A stretch of 64,000 nt of DNA, from contig JAOPKD010000014.1 in the NCBI GenBank assembly GCA_025517565.1, forward strand, positions 1 through 64,000, read 5' to 3'. Shown here in pieces: positions 1 to 8,830 of the stretch. The stretch's first letter is position 1; every line of letters begins with the position of its first letter. The DNA is from Halapricum hydrolyticum. Lineage in GTDB: Archaea; Halobacteriota; Halobacteria; Halobacteriales; Haloarculaceae. The notes beneath the pieces were generated by a model, which saw only the letters and a program-made list of their open reading frames with translations, had not been told where the DNA came from and did not search any database. The position numbers were made by a program, and so were the translations under genes.

Positions 1-90
1 AAATCGATCACCTGTTCGTTCATTCAACAGCTGACGCTAACGTGCAAAGCTGAGTGCATTGTTAAGATCTCCCTACACCTTAGGATATTG

Positions 91-1899
91 ATGGCTTCAA
101 ACTCGCGTAGACAGGATGGGCAGCTCACTCGACGTGCAGTGCTGGCTGCTGGCGGGACGCTCGGCGTCGCTGGACTGGCGGGCTGTCTCGACACGCTGGA
201 AGGACTCGTCGGAGACGCCGCGGCCGACCTCGTGAACACGGTCGCGACTCCCGCGGCGTTCTACGGCGGTGCCGACGCGCCGGCAGGGAGTCGCGCGGAG
301 TCCGATCATACCGTCGAGTACGTTCCTGCTACCGTCTCGGGTGGGGGTCTGGAGTCGTCGGTCGGCCTCCCCGCGTACGTCACGACGTCGCTCGTGCAGG
401 CCCAGAACCACAACTCGTCTCGCTCGAACCGGACGAGCGCGGTCCGGTCCGACCCGGACGCCGACGGCGACGGCCTGGCCGACGTGCTCGAACTGGAACG
501 CAAGCTGTCGACACAGGCCACCGAGGCCAGCAACTCCATCAGCAAGCGCTCGGCCCGGACGGGCAGGCTGGCGCTCGAGGACATAGTGGCGACGATCGAC
601 GCCATCCAGGCCGAGCTCGAACGGTGTACGACCGACGTGTGTGCGACGGTCCGAGAGAACGCAGACATTCGGAAGCAGACGACACGGACAGCGATCGATG
701 CCGTCGATACCGGTGACTGGGAGCAGGCCGAAGCGTCGGTCGAGCGCGTCCGCGAGATCGTCGCGGGTGACATTCGGCGACTGGAGGACGCGCTCGACGC
801 TGACTCCGACGGTGACGGTCTCGACGACGGCTCCGAACTGGCCGCCTACCTCGACGGTGAGGCCACCATCGGCGAGCGCTTCGTCTTCGCTGTTCCGGGC
901 GCCAGTTTCGGGGACGAGAGGCTAGCCGACGAACTGACACCCGATCGGGTGTTGCAGTATCTCACCGGTCGCGCCGATAGCTCTGGAGACAGCTCCCAGG
1001 GGACAGTCTACGCGTGGGGATCTAACGAGCCACGACTCGCCGCCGAGATCGACTGGCCGTTCTCGACGGGAACTGGCCCGTACAACCCCAACGAGCAACT
1101 GCTCGCGCTCGGATACAAGGGTGAGGGACTCAACAACGCGACCGTCAGTCTGGACGTCCGTGGCAGTATCGACCCGGACGACGACGGAGACGGCGTCGAT
1201 ACTGCCGCGGACGCCGTCTCCATCGGCGGTGGGAACGTCAGTCGCAACGACGGGGACGGACCGCTCTCGTGGGGGAACGAGCGGGTCGCCGGCGACGTCA
1301 GCGTCTCACCGACGGTCGTGCTATCGGTGGCGGCCCGGCCCGAGGACTGTCCCGAGCCGATGCCGGCGCTACTCTTCGTCCGACGGATCCGCCACGGCGA
1401 GCAACTCGTCTTCGCTGGCGGCTGGATCGTCGACGACAACGCGCTGTACGGCAACGCCGTGACGATGTTCGTCGCCGAGGACGTCCCCGAACTCAGCGCC
1501 GTCGCCCACGATCGCAGCGTCGAGGAGATGCGCCGGACGATCACGTCAGGGCTGACCCGCGAACGGAGCCGACTGGGGTCGCTGGCGTACGACGGCGAAC
1601 TGAACGAGGCGGCCCTGGCGTTCCTCCCGCCGGCACATCGGGACGGTCGGGTCCGCGCCGACCTCCTCGAGCGGGTCCGCCAGCGCGTCGGCCGCCGGAA
1701 CCCACAGACCGGCAAGGCGATCGCGATCCCCCTTCGTGACGGCCCGGCCGGTCCCGACGAGGAGTCGTTACAGGTAACTGTCGTCCCGATCGACTGCCCG
1801 ATCGTGCAGATCTCGCTCGCCGACGGGTGCAAGGACTGTGAGGAGTGCAAGTGCGTGACGAATCTCGTCCCGGCCGTCAACACGATCTCCTCGCGGTAA
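91..1899 (+). CDS. Tat-exported lipoprotein with calcium-loop repeats, function unknown
   Basis: A 602-residue protein of unknown function. Residues 1-32 form a Tat lipoprotein signal: Arg14-Arg15, a hydrophobic stretch, and lipobox LAGC with Cys32 as the predicted lipidated residue. It should therefore be exported folded and held on the outer membrane face. Three Asp-rich loops (DPDADGDG near 121, DADSDGDG near 237, DPDDDGDG near 361) resemble thrombospondin type 3 or dockerin-like calcium sites. A Cys cluster, CKDCEECKC, lies about 20 residues from the C-terminus and could bind metal or form disulfides. I chose the ATG at 91 over the TTG just before it. No enzyme domain is recognised. Confidence 0.8.
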   Translation: MASNSRRQDGQLTRRAVLAAGGTLGVAGLAGCLDTLEGLVGDAAADLVNTVATPAAFYGGADAPAGSRAESDHTVEYVPATVSGGGLESSVGLPAYVTTSLVQAQNHNSSRSNRTSAVRSDPDADGDGLADVLELERKLSTQATEASNSISKRSARTGRLALEDIVATIDAIQAELERCTTDVCATVRENADIRKQTTRTAIDAVDTGDWEQAEASVERVREIVAGDIRRLEDALDADSDGDGLDDGSELAAYLDGEATIGERFVFAVPGASFGDERLADELTPDRVLQYLTGRADSSGDSSQGTVYAWGSNEPRLAAEIDWPFSTGTGPYNPNEQLLALGYKGEGLNNATVSLDVRGSIDPDDDGDGVDTAADAVSIGGGNVSRNDGDGPLSWGNERVAGDVSVSPTVVLSVAARPEDCPEPMPALLFVRRIRHGEQLVFAGGWIVDDNALYGNAVTMFVAEDVPELSAVAHDRSVEEMRRTITSGLTRERSRLGSLAYDGELNEAALAFLPPAHRDGRVRADLLERVRQRVGRRNPQTGKAIAIPLRDGPAGPDEESLQVTVVPIDCPIVQISLADGCKDCEECKCVTNLVPAVNTISSR

Positions 1900-1977
1900 C
1901 GAGAGTCGGCGTTTTCGCGCCGGGGCGGTTGTTGCCGAACGCGGCCCGTGGCGTTTATAGAAAGACCGAGGCGAATA

Positions 1978-1999
1978 CCCCGACCCACCGTGGTCGGGG
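1978..1999 (+). repeat. Left-end hairpin of the TnpB element
   Basis: CCCCGACC pairs perfectly with GGTCGGGG across the loop CACCGT. Subterminal hairpins of this type are recognised by Y1 transposases at the left end of IS200/IS605 elements. The loop is the exact reverse complement of the loop in the terminal hairpin at 3370-3391. Confidence 0.7.
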
Positions 2000-2061
2000 A
2001 TGAAGCCGACAACTCGTGATACAAACCATGAAGTCGATATATCGCTAATCAGCAGATAGCG

Positions 2062-3359
2062 ATGGAATACAGCCACCGCTACCAAGCTTACCCGACAGAC
2101 GAGGTAGCGGAGCGGCTGGAACACCATCTCGATGTTCATCGCCAACTCTACAACCACGTCCGCTGGGAGTACGAGAACAGCCCAGCGGACGACAAGCCAA
2201 GCGAGTACGACCAGAACAACAAGCTCCCCGAGTGGAAACAGCGGTGGCCGAGATTTGCTGAACTGCACTCGAAAGCCGCCCAAGCTACCGCGCCCGCTTC
2301 CACCACAATCTCACCGTCTTGCGCAAACTCAAAGAGAAGGGGTACAACGTCGGTCGGCTCACACGCCAAGCGCCCAGTGATTACCGGAGCGTGACGTACA
2401 ACCAGAGTGGTTTCGACCTCGATGAAAAGAGGGGCCACGACACGGACGCCTACGTCCGCTTCAGTAAGATCGGCTGGATAAAAATCAGCTACTCGCGTCC
2501 AATCCCTGACCACGCCACGATCAAAGAAGTCACGATCAAAAAAGAGACGACCGGCGAGTGGTTCGTCTCCTTCGGGTTGGAAACTGACGATGCCGTTCTG
2601 CCTGAGAAGCCCAACGTGGATTCGCTGGACGCGAGCAACAGCGTCGGTATCGACCTCGGCATTCTCAACTACATCCACACCAGTGACGGCACAACCGTGG
2701 AGTGGCTTGACCTCGAAGATGAATACGAGCGACTCCGGCGCGAGCAGCGGCAACTCTCGCGGAAAGAACACGGGTCGAACAACTGGGAGAACCAACGCAA
2801 GCAGGTCGCCAAAGTCAAGCGTCACATCCGGCGCAAAGTGCTAGATTACCAGCACAAGATAACGACGTGGCTGGTCCGTGAGTACGACGCGGTGTTTGTC
2901 GAGGACTTAGACGTCACGGAGATGTTAGAGCAGTCGCACAACAGTCGCAACAAGCAAGATGCGGCATGGCGACAATTCATCACCTTACTCGAATACAAGG
3001 CCGACCTGTACGGGTGTCACGTCGTGCAGGTCGAACCCGAAGGGACAACCAAAGAGTGCGCTCGATGCGGCGTGGAGACGGCAAAGCCGATCTGGGTCAG
3101 GGACCACTCCTGTCCAGCGTGCGGGTTCGAAACTGATAGAGATGCGAACGCGGCGATGAATATCTTGCAACGGGGCTTCGAGGAATTAGGGCTGGGATGG
3201 CCCGAAGAAACGCCTGTCGAGACTGTGACCGTCCCCAGAAACTCTTCGAGTTTCTGGTGTGCGAACGAGAGCAAAGCTCTCGTTAACGCTACGGACACGG
3301 ATGACATCCATGAAGTGTCTGCAAGTCACGTCGTGGAAACAGGAAGTCTCGTCTCGTGA
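2062..3359 (+). pseudogene. tnpB: tnpB, RNA-guided nuclease family, frameshifted
   Basis: The reading frame opens with MEYSHRYQAYPT at 2062 and resumes one frame over at about 2289, which fits a one-base deletion between 2283 and 2292. The intact relative at 29239-30528 aligns on both sides of the break (HSKAAQ before, RFHHNL after). The downstream part keeps the RuvC-like Asp (GIDLGILNY), the Glu (FVEDLDV), the CARCG/CPACG zinc ribbon and the last Asp (DRDANAAMN). A full-length nuclease would need frameshifting or sequence correction. TnpB proteins are RNA-guided DNA nucleases that help keep their transposon in place. The tail differs from the other copies and ends in ETGSLVS. Confidence 0.85.
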
Positions 3360-3391
3360 GAGCAGGATTCCCCGCGCACGGTGGCGCGGGG
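3237..3391 (+). ncRNA. Predicted right-end RNA (reRNA/omega RNA) of the first TnpB element
   Basis: The 3' end of tnpB and the right end contain three perfect hairpins: AGAAACTC-TTC-GAGTTTCT (3237-3255), AACGAGAGC-AAA-GCTCTCGTT (3264-3284) and CCCCGCGC-ACGGTG-GCGCGGGG (3370-3391). This is the usual place and architecture of the guide RNA of TnpB, which overlaps the end of the gene and reads out into the flank. Sense overlapping transcripts at tnpB 3' ends have been reported in Halobacterium. The exact RNA ends cannot be set from sequence. Confidence 0.5.
3370..3391 (+). repeat. Right-end terminal hairpin of the TnpB element
   Basis: CCCCGCGC pairs with GCGCGGGG across the loop ACGGTG. It lies 10 bp past the tnpB stop and 34 bp before the next gene. 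It could also act as a structured RNA end, but no U-tract follows, so it is not called a terminator. Confidence 0.65.
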
Positions 3392-3425
3392 AACATTCAA
3401 GTGACCAGACTCGGTAAGAGCCCAC

Positions 3426-3665
3426 ATGGCCGATATACTCGCCGAGAACCTCTCCGGCAAAGCCGTCATGGGCACCGACGGGGCAGAACTCGGTATGCTA
3501 TACAACATCACGATGGATCTCGAATCGGGTCGACTTGCGGATCTGATCATCGATCCCGACGAACACGTCGGGGACGTCGAGTTCGACCGCGACGATCAGG
3601 GTCGGATCCTGGTACCGGTCAGTCGCGTCCAGGCTGTCAAAGACCACGTGATCATCGATCGCTAA
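3426..3665 (+). CDS. PRC-barrel domain protein
   Basis: A 79-residue protein consisting of one PRC-barrel domain, recognised from NLSGKAVMGTDGAELGML followed by LADLIIDP and the closing VPVSRVQAVKDHVII. PRC-barrels are small beta domains found in photosynthetic reaction centre H subunits and in the rRNA maturation factor RimM. The stand-alone archaeal versions lack a proven role. The stop codon abuts the ATG of nob1 (TAAATG), so the two are co-transcribed. With the neighbour being an 18S/16S rRNA processing nuclease, a role in ribosome maturation is plausible but inferred from context only. Confidence 0.9.
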   Translation: MADILAENLSGKAVMGTDGAELGMLYNITMDLESGRLADLIIDPDEHVGDVEFDRDDQGRILVPVSRVQAVKDHVIIDR

Positions 3666-4127
3666 ATGTACGTTCTCGATTCGTCGGCATTTATCAACGA
3701 GTACCACACGGACGCCGAGATCGCGACGATCCCGCTCGTCCGAGAGGAACTGACCGACGAGAGCGCCTATCGGTTCGACGCACTCGAGGGCTCGGGCATG
3801 CACCTCCACATCCCCGACAGCGAAACCGTCGAACGGGTCGAACGGGCTGCTCGCGAAACCGGCGACCTCGAGGAGCTGTCCCGAACCGACATCCGGCTCG
3901 TCGCCGCGACCTTCGAACTCGACGGGACGCTCGTCACGGACGATTACGCGATGCAGAACGTCGCCGACAAGCTTGAGATCGCCGTCGAGGTCATCGCCCA
4001 GGAGGGCATCGACGAGCAACGCGACTGGCGGTTCCAGTGCCAGGGCTGTGGCCGGGAGTTCGACGAGAACCACGACCGCTGTCCGATCTGTGGGAGTAAC
4101 CTGTCGCGGAAGAACCCGGCCAGCTGA
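3666..4127 (+). CDS. nob1: Nob1 endoribonuclease (PIN domain plus zinc ribbon)
   Basis: Nob1 trims the 3' end of 16S rRNA in the maturing small ribosomal subunit. The 153-residue protein has an N-terminal PIN nuclease domain with the expected acidic residues Asp5 (VLDSSAFI), Glu27/Glu28, Asp75 and Asp92-Asp93 (TDDYAMQN). A C-terminal zinc ribbon follows, with Cys125, Cys128, Cys139 and Cys142. Length and order match archaeal Nob1. It starts one base after the stop of the PRC-barrel gene. Confidence 0.94.
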   Translation: MYVLDSSAFINEYHTDAEIATIPLVREELTDESAYRFDALEGSGMHLHIPDSETVERVERAARETGDLEELSRTDIRLVAATFELDGTLVTDDYAMQNVADKLEIAVEVIAQEGIDEQRDWRFQCQGCGREFDENHDRCPICGSNLSRKNPAS

Positions 4128-4237
4128 ACATCACTCCGTTCGGCCGCTGCGACTTCCGTGTTCGAGTCCCGCTGGGTTTCGCTTTCGTTGCTCACGGGCG
4201 GTTCGCCCCGCTCACCGTCTTGTTCGCAACAGAAGGA

Positions 4238-4310
4238 CGCCGCCGCCAGGACTCGAACCTGGGACAACCACGTTAACAGCGTGGTGCTCTACCAGCTGAG
4301 CTACGGCGGC
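4238..4310 (-). tRNA. tRNA-Asn (anticodon GTT)
   Basis: A cloverleaf can be drawn on the minus strand. The acceptor stem is GCCGCCG with CGGCGGC, the anticodon loop reads CTGTTAACG with anticodon GTT, the T-arm is CCAGG-TTCGAGT-CCTGG, and the discriminator base is G. No CCA is encoded, and the cca gene lies just beyond. No intron is seen. Confidence 0.95.
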
Positions 4311-4408
4311 CCACGGTCGCACTCTCAGGTAGTCGGAGTTATTTGATAGGGCTTTCGTTTCGGGCGCACATCGACACGCTTTCACGTACTTGTCGGCATC
4401 CCTCTGGT

Positions 4409-5812
4409 ATGAGCGACGAGTTCGACGCCGTCGTCTCGACGGTTCGCGAGCGGGTCGAGCCCGACCGCGAGGAGCGAACGCGGTTGCACGCGGCCGTCGA
4501 CGCGCTGATCGAGCGCATCGAAGCCGCCATCGAGGAGCTGCCGGTCGAGGCGGACGTCGTTCAGGTCGGGTCGACCGCCCGCGGGACCTGGATCGCCGGG
4601 GACCGAGACGTGGATCTGTTCGTGCGCTTCCCGCCGGACCTCCCCCGAGAGAAACTCGAAGACTACGGCCTGCAGGTCGGCCACGAAGTCCTCCCCGACG
4701 GCCGCGAGGAGTACGCCGAACATCCCTACGTCGTCGGCGAGTACGACGGGTTCGACGTCGATCTGGTCCCCTGCTACGACGTGTCCGACGCGTCGGCCAT
4801 CCAGTCGGCCGTCGACCGCACGCCGTTTCACACCGCGTATCTCAACGAACGCCTCGACGCGGATCTCGCCGGCGAGGTCAGAGTCTGCAAGCAGTTTCTC
4901 ACGGCAATCGGCGTCTACGGCAGCGACCTCCGGACGCGAGGGTTTTCAGGTTACCTGACCGAGTTGCTGATCCTCGAATACGGCGGCTTCCGCCCGTTCG
5001 TCGAAGCCGCTGCGGACTGGCAGCCACCCGTCGCGTTCGATCCCGAGGGGCACGGCGAGCGTGAGACGGCGTCGCCGTCTCGGAGTGGGGAGGTCGGCGC
5101 TGGCGACTTCCCGTTCGACGATCCACTGGTTGTGATCGACCCGACCGATCCCGAGCGCAACGTGGCCGCGGTCTGCAGCGCCGAGAGCGTCGCCCGACTC
5201 CAGCACTACGCCCGCGAACTGGTCGCCGATCCCCGAGTCGAGTTGTTCGAGCCGTCCGAGCCGGACCCGGTCGATCCCGACGGCGTGACGGACGCGTTCG
5301 ATCGCCGGGGGACGACGCCGGTCGCGATCGCTTTCGAGACGCCGGCTCTCGTCGAGGACGATCTCTACCCGCAACTGGAGAAGTCCAGAGACGGAATCGT
5401 CGGCCTGTTCGACCGCCACGGGTTCGACGTCCTCCGGTCGGCGACGTTCGCCGACGACAACCGGGCTGTCGTCCTCGTGGAACTCGAAGTGGCCGAGCGC
5501 CCGGCCGTCCGGCGCCACGAGGGGCCGCCGGTCCACGTCCGCGAGCACGCCGAGAACTTCTTCCAGCGATACGACGGCGCGGCGGCTGCCGGACCGTTCC
5601 TCGACGGCGACCGCTACGTCGTCGAGCGCGAGCGAGAGTTCCGGACCGCCGCAGAACTGTTCGATTCGGACGCGATCTTCGAGGTCGGACTCGGTGCGAC
5701 CGTCGAGCGACAACTTCGGGAGTCGTATACCGTCAGCGTCGGGCCGGAGGTCGCGACGCTGGCCGACCGGTTCGGTACAGAGTTCGCGCGGTATCTCGAT
5801 CCGGTACCGTGA
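4409..5812 (+). CDS. cca: CCA-adding tRNA nucleotidyltransferase
   Basis: Class I archaeal CCA-adding enzyme, which adds or repairs the 3' CCA of tRNAs using CTP and ATP. The nucleotidyltransferase signature VGSTARGTWIAGDRDVDLF carries the two metal-binding aspartates near residues 62-64. The PAP/OAS1-like palm is followed by the archaeal tRNA-binding body and tail, giving 467 residues, normal for the family. The ATG at 4409 is preferred over an in-frame upstream ATG because homology begins at MSDEFDAVV. It sits next to a tRNA gene that, like most archaeal tRNAs, lacks an encoded CCA. Confidence 0.92.
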   Translation: MSDEFDAVVSTVRERVEPDREERTRLHAAVDALIERIEAAIEELPVEADVVQVGSTARGTWIAGDRDVDLFVRFPPDLPREKLEDYGLQVGHEVLPDGREEYAEHPYVVGEYDGFDVDLVPCYDVSDASAIQSAVDRTPFHTAYLNERLDADLAGEVRVCKQFLTAIGVYGSDLRTRGFSGYLTELLILEYGGFRPFVEAAADWQPPVAFDPEGHGERETASPSRSGEVGAGDFPFDDPLVVIDPTDPERNVAAVCSAESVARLQHYARELVADPRVELFEPSEPDPVDPDGVTDAFDRRGTTPVAIAFETPALVEDDLYPQLEKSRDGIVGLFDRHGFDVLRSATFADDNRAVVLVELEVAERPAVRRHEGPPVHVREHAENFFQRYDGAAAAGPFLDGDRYVVEREREFRTAAELFDSDAIFEVGLGATVERQLRESYTVSVGPEVATLADRFGTEFARYLDPVP

Positions 5813-5828
5813 CGGATGCCAGCCGGAA

Positions 5829-6854
5829 TTAGTTCTGGTCGGGGTCGATCGACGGGAAGCCCTGCTCTTTGAGGTTCTCGATGACGGAGCGACCGTTGTC
5901 GTTGATCGTCCACTCTCGCGTGGGGGGGTCGTGCCCCTCGAACACCTCGTGGACCATCTTGATGCCGTCCGAAAGGGTCTCTAACCCGTAGCCACCTTCG
6001 AGGACGAAGCCGAGTCCCGCGTCGAGTTCGTCGGTCAGCTCCCACAGGAAGTCGGTCATCAGTCCGTAACCGTCGGTAGTGACGACCATCCGTGAGATCG
6101 GATCGTGTTCGTGGGCGTCGAATCCGGCACTGATCAGCAACAGGTCGGGATCGAACGCTTCGAGTGACGGCCCGATCACCTCCTCGAGTGCCGCCATGTA
6201 CTCTGCGTCACCACAGCCGGCCGGGAACGGGGCGTTCAGCGTCGTCAATTCGGCGTCGCCCTCGCCGGTCTCGCCGATGCCGCCGGTACCCGGGTACAGT
6301 CCCTCCTCGTGGATGGAGACGTAGAACACGTCCTCGCGGTCGTAGAACATGTCCTGGGTGCCGTTGCCGTGGTGGACGTCCCAGTCTAAGATCGCCACGC
6401 GGTCGGCCATCTCCTGCTCGATGACGTGCTGGGCGGCGACAGCGACGTTGTTGATAAAGCAGAACCCCATCGCGTCGTCCTCGACGGCGTGATGGCCCGG
6501 CGGTCGACCGAGCGCGAACGGCGTCTCGTGGCCCCCGGCACTCTCGAGTGCTGCTTTCGCGGCCCACTGTGCGAGCCCGGCGCTCGCGAGCACGGCGTCC
6601 CAGGTTTCCTCCACGGCGACCGTGTCAGCGTCCCAGTTGCCGCCGCCGTCCTCGCAGAACTCCCGGACTTCCGTGATGTAGTCGGCGTCGTGGACGGTCG
6701 TCACTTCGGCTTCGATGGCCGAGTCGGCCGCGACGTACTCGATGTGATCACATTCGGAGAGACTCTGTCGGATGGCACGAAGACGGTCAGGGCTCTCCGG
6801 GTGGCGCGCGCCGGTGTCGTGTTCGAGGCAGATCTCGCGGTAGCCAAACCTCAT
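5829..6854 (-). CDS. Histone deacetylase / acetylpolyamine amidohydrolase family enzyme
   Basis: A zinc-dependent deacetylase of the class I/II HDAC fold, 341 residues. Visible signatures are the paired catalytic histidines His121-His122 (PPGHHAVED), the metal ligands Asp159 and His161 in LDWDVHHGNGTQD, and the third ligand region SAGFDAHEHDP. Substrates could be acetyl-lysine on proteins, acetylpolyamines or acetoin-related compounds. Sequence alone does not decide. The start codon overlaps the end of the histone gene upstream by 4 nt, so the two are translated together. This context favours a role in modifying the histone or chromatin proteins, which is an inference. Confidence 0.9.
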   Translation of the reverse strand: MRFGYREICLEHDTGARHPESPDRLRAIRQSLSECDHIEYVAADSAIEAEVTTVHDADYITEVREFCEDGGGNWDADTVAVEETWDAVLASAGLAQWAAKAALESAGGHETPFALGRPPGHHAVEDDAMGFCFINNVAVAAQHVIEQEMADRVAILDWDVHHGNGTQDMFYDREDVFYVSIHEEGLYPGTGGIGETGEGDAELTTLNAPFPAGCGDAEYMAALEEVIGPSLEAFDPDLLLISAGFDAHEHDPISRMVVTTDGYGLMTDFLWELTDELDAGLGFVLEGGYGLETLSDGIKMVHEVFEGHDPPTREWTINDNGRSVIENLKEQGFPSIDPDQN

Positions 6855-7288
6855 TCAAAGTAGGGCCTGAGTTCGTCGTATCGTTCGATGTCCTCCCCCT
6901 TAACGGTACGCCGTCCGGCGTGGCGCGCGAGGATCGCCGCGGCGGCCGCGACGGTGTCGGCCTCCGCTTCGAGCAACGAGGCCAGCGCGATCCGCGCGTC
7001 CATAGCCACGCGATAGTCGTCGACGTCGAGCCGCGCGATCCGATCGACGGGCGCGATCGGCAGTTCGAGCGCGTCCGGATCGGGAACGGTCTCGACGCCG
7101 AAGTCTTCGGCCATCAGGGTCTTCCGGCCGTCCGCCGTCGCGCGCTCGGACGCCTCGACCGCACGCTCGGCACCCCGCTCCTGAATCCGGCGGGTCAGCG
7201 CCTCGGTCGCTTCAGAACTCACGCGCAGGTCCCCGGCGTTGCGACGGATGATCGAATCCACCGGGGCGAACGGTAGCTCGACGCTCAT
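6851..7288 (-). CDS. Double-fold archaeal histone
   Basis: A 145-residue protein made of two tandem histone folds in one chain. The first starts at LPFAPVDSIIRRNAG and the second at LPIAPVDRIARLDVD. Each ends with the typical R/K-T-L/V-x-x-E-D motif (RKTLMAEDF, RRTVKGEDI). Fused double histones are the form found in haloarchaea. They are far more acidic and less abundant than methanogen histones and may act as a transcription regulator rather than a global packer. It is first in an operon with the deacetylase-like gene. Confidence 0.92.
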   Translation of the reverse strand: MSVELPFAPVDSIIRRNAGDLRVSSEATEALTRRIQERGAERAVEASERATADGRKTLMAEDFGVETVPDPDALELPIAPVDRIARLDVDDYRVAMDARIALASLLEAEADTVAAAAAILARHAGRRTVKGEDIERYDELRPYFE

Positions 7289-7333
7289 ACGCCATGTCGG
7301 GGCCGATGCGGGCTTAAGAGTTTCCCGTCTCCG

Positions 7334-8746
7334 CTAGAAGAGTTCCTCGGCCTCGACCCGATCGGCCCGTCGCTGGCCGCGCACGGTGACTTGCTGGCCG
7401 AGCTGGACGTGTTCGTCGGTCTCGACGCTGATCGTCTCCTCGCCGTCGTCGACGATCACCGGATCGCCCGTCTGGACCACCGTTCCCGTCAGTTCGATCT
7501 GCTCGTCACCGTTCCCGCTGTCAGTGTCGTCATCCCCACCCGCGTCCTCAGTACCACGGTCGTCCGCGAACGCGTCGAGCCCTGTCGACGCATCGCCGTC
7601 CGCGTCCCCGTTCGTCGCGGCTCCCGAGTCGACTGACGATCCGTCTTCCAGTATGACCACTGTCGAGCCCCACCCTGCCGAGGCTTCCAGGTCGTCCTGC
7701 CAGCCGTCCTGGATCTCGGCGTCGGCGACGAACACTTCGTCGCCCGGACCCAGGTCGATGTCGGCCTTCTCGCCCCACAGTGCCACGCGGATGTCGCCGG
7801 TGTCGTCCTGGATGCGGACGTTGCGGACCTGCCCCTCGCTGCCGTCGTCGCGGTCGAACGTCCGCTTTGGGTCGGCCGACCGGACGACCCCGCCCAGGTC
7901 GACCGTCTGCTCGATCTCGACGCTGTCGATCGCGTCGGTATCGGGGCTGAAGTCGATCTCGTGGTCGATCTCCTCGACTGCGCCGCGATCACCGACGTGC
8001 AACTCCAGGTCGCCGTCGCGCTCGCGGACGTACCCGTCGACGACCTCGACGGGCGTGCCGGCGTCCAGCTGCTCGGCACGGTCGGCCCGATCGTCCCACA
8101 GCGTCACGCGGATCCGGCCGGACTCGTCGCCAAGCGTGAGGTTCGCGACCCGCCCCTCGCTGCCGTCGTCCCGATCGAACGTGCGCACCGATTCGGTCCC
8201 GAGCACGATCCCCTGGACGTTCACGTCCGACTGTCCCATCGACAGCGAGTCGATGTCGGTCGTCCCGTCGAGGTCGACATCGACCTCGGCGTCCTCGTCC
8301 GGTTCGGCCTTGTCGACGCTGACCTCCAGACCGTTGTAGCCGTCTTTCGGCCGGCCCTTGACGCGCAGGACCTGCCCCTCCTGGAGTTCCCCCTCGTCGA
8401 TCGAGCGGGCCTGCTCGTCCCAGAAGGCCAGCCGCACCTGGCCCGTCTCGTCGGCGGCCTCGACGTTGATGACGTGGCCGTCCTCGTCCTCGCCGTCACG
8501 CTCGAACGTGCGCAACTCCCCGATAGAGGTCACTTTCGCGAGGAACTTCACCTCGTCCATGCCGGTCTCGATGTCGGCGATCCCGTTGACTTCGTTCTCG
8601 CTGAGCTCGTGGGCGATCAGCATTGCCGCCGTCTCCTCGTCCGCGAGCCCCCCCATCTGTTCGACTTTCTGCTCGACGGCCTCCCGAAACTCCTCTTCGG
8701 AGACCTCAGCGTCGAGATCCGCGTAGACGTCCTCGATCGCACCCAT
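7334..8746 (-). CDS. rpa2: Replication protein A-like single-stranded DNA-binding protein
   Basis: A 470-residue ssDNA-binding protein of the archaeal RPA type, used in replication and repair. After an N-terminal helical region (to about 65), OB-fold units repeat. Each carries a recognisable core such as RTFERDGEDEDGHVINVE, RTFDRDDGSEGRVANLTL and RTFDRDDGSEGQVRNVRI, with VRLAFWDEQA/IRVTLWDDRA-type strands. An acidic linker (about 375-415) precedes a shorter C-terminal OB-like segment. It stands alone, not beside a partner RPA-associated gene, which fits haloarchaeal Rpa2. The symbol is given by similarity and is tentative. Confidence 0.85.
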   Translation of the reverse strand: MGAIEDVYADLDAEVSEEEFREAVEQKVEQMGGLADEETAAMLIAHELSENEVNGIADIETGMDEVKFLAKVTSIGELRTFERDGEDEDGHVINVEAADETGQVRLAFWDEQARSIDEGELQEGQVLRVKGRPKDGYNGLEVSVDKAEPDEDAEVDVDLDGTTDIDSLSMGQSDVNVQGIVLGTESVRTFDRDDGSEGRVANLTLGDESGRIRVTLWDDRADRAEQLDAGTPVEVVDGYVRERDGDLELHVGDRGAVEEIDHEIDFSPDTDAIDSVEIEQTVDLGGVVRSADPKRTFDRDDGSEGQVRNVRIQDDTGDIRVALWGEKADIDLGPGDEVFVADAEIQDGWQDDLEASAGWGSTVVILEDGSSVDSGAATNGDADGDASTGLDAFADDRGTEDAGGDDDTDSGNGDEQIELTGTVVQTGDPVIVDDGEETISVETDEHVQLGQQVTVRGQRRADRVEAEELF

Positions 8747-8830
8747 GGCTAGCGGTGTTGACGGCTGGATCGCGTTTAAACAATGCGGTCACGAGATGGC
8801 TCGACAGAGAATCGGGTGAGTAGGGACCTC

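Larger units (their letters stand above)
1960..3405 (+). mobile_element. TnpB-only IS200/IS605-type element (approximate ends)
   Basis: The element holds one gene, tnpB, with no tnpA transposase, so it is a non-autonomous or decayed IS1341-type element. A left hairpin (1978-1999) lies 62 bp before tnpB, and a terminal hairpin (3370-3391) lies just after it. The ends are placed from these hairpins and are accurate only to about 20 bp. IS200/IS605 elements make no target duplication, and none was seen. GC content is clearly lower than in the flanking genes. Confidence 0.7.
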
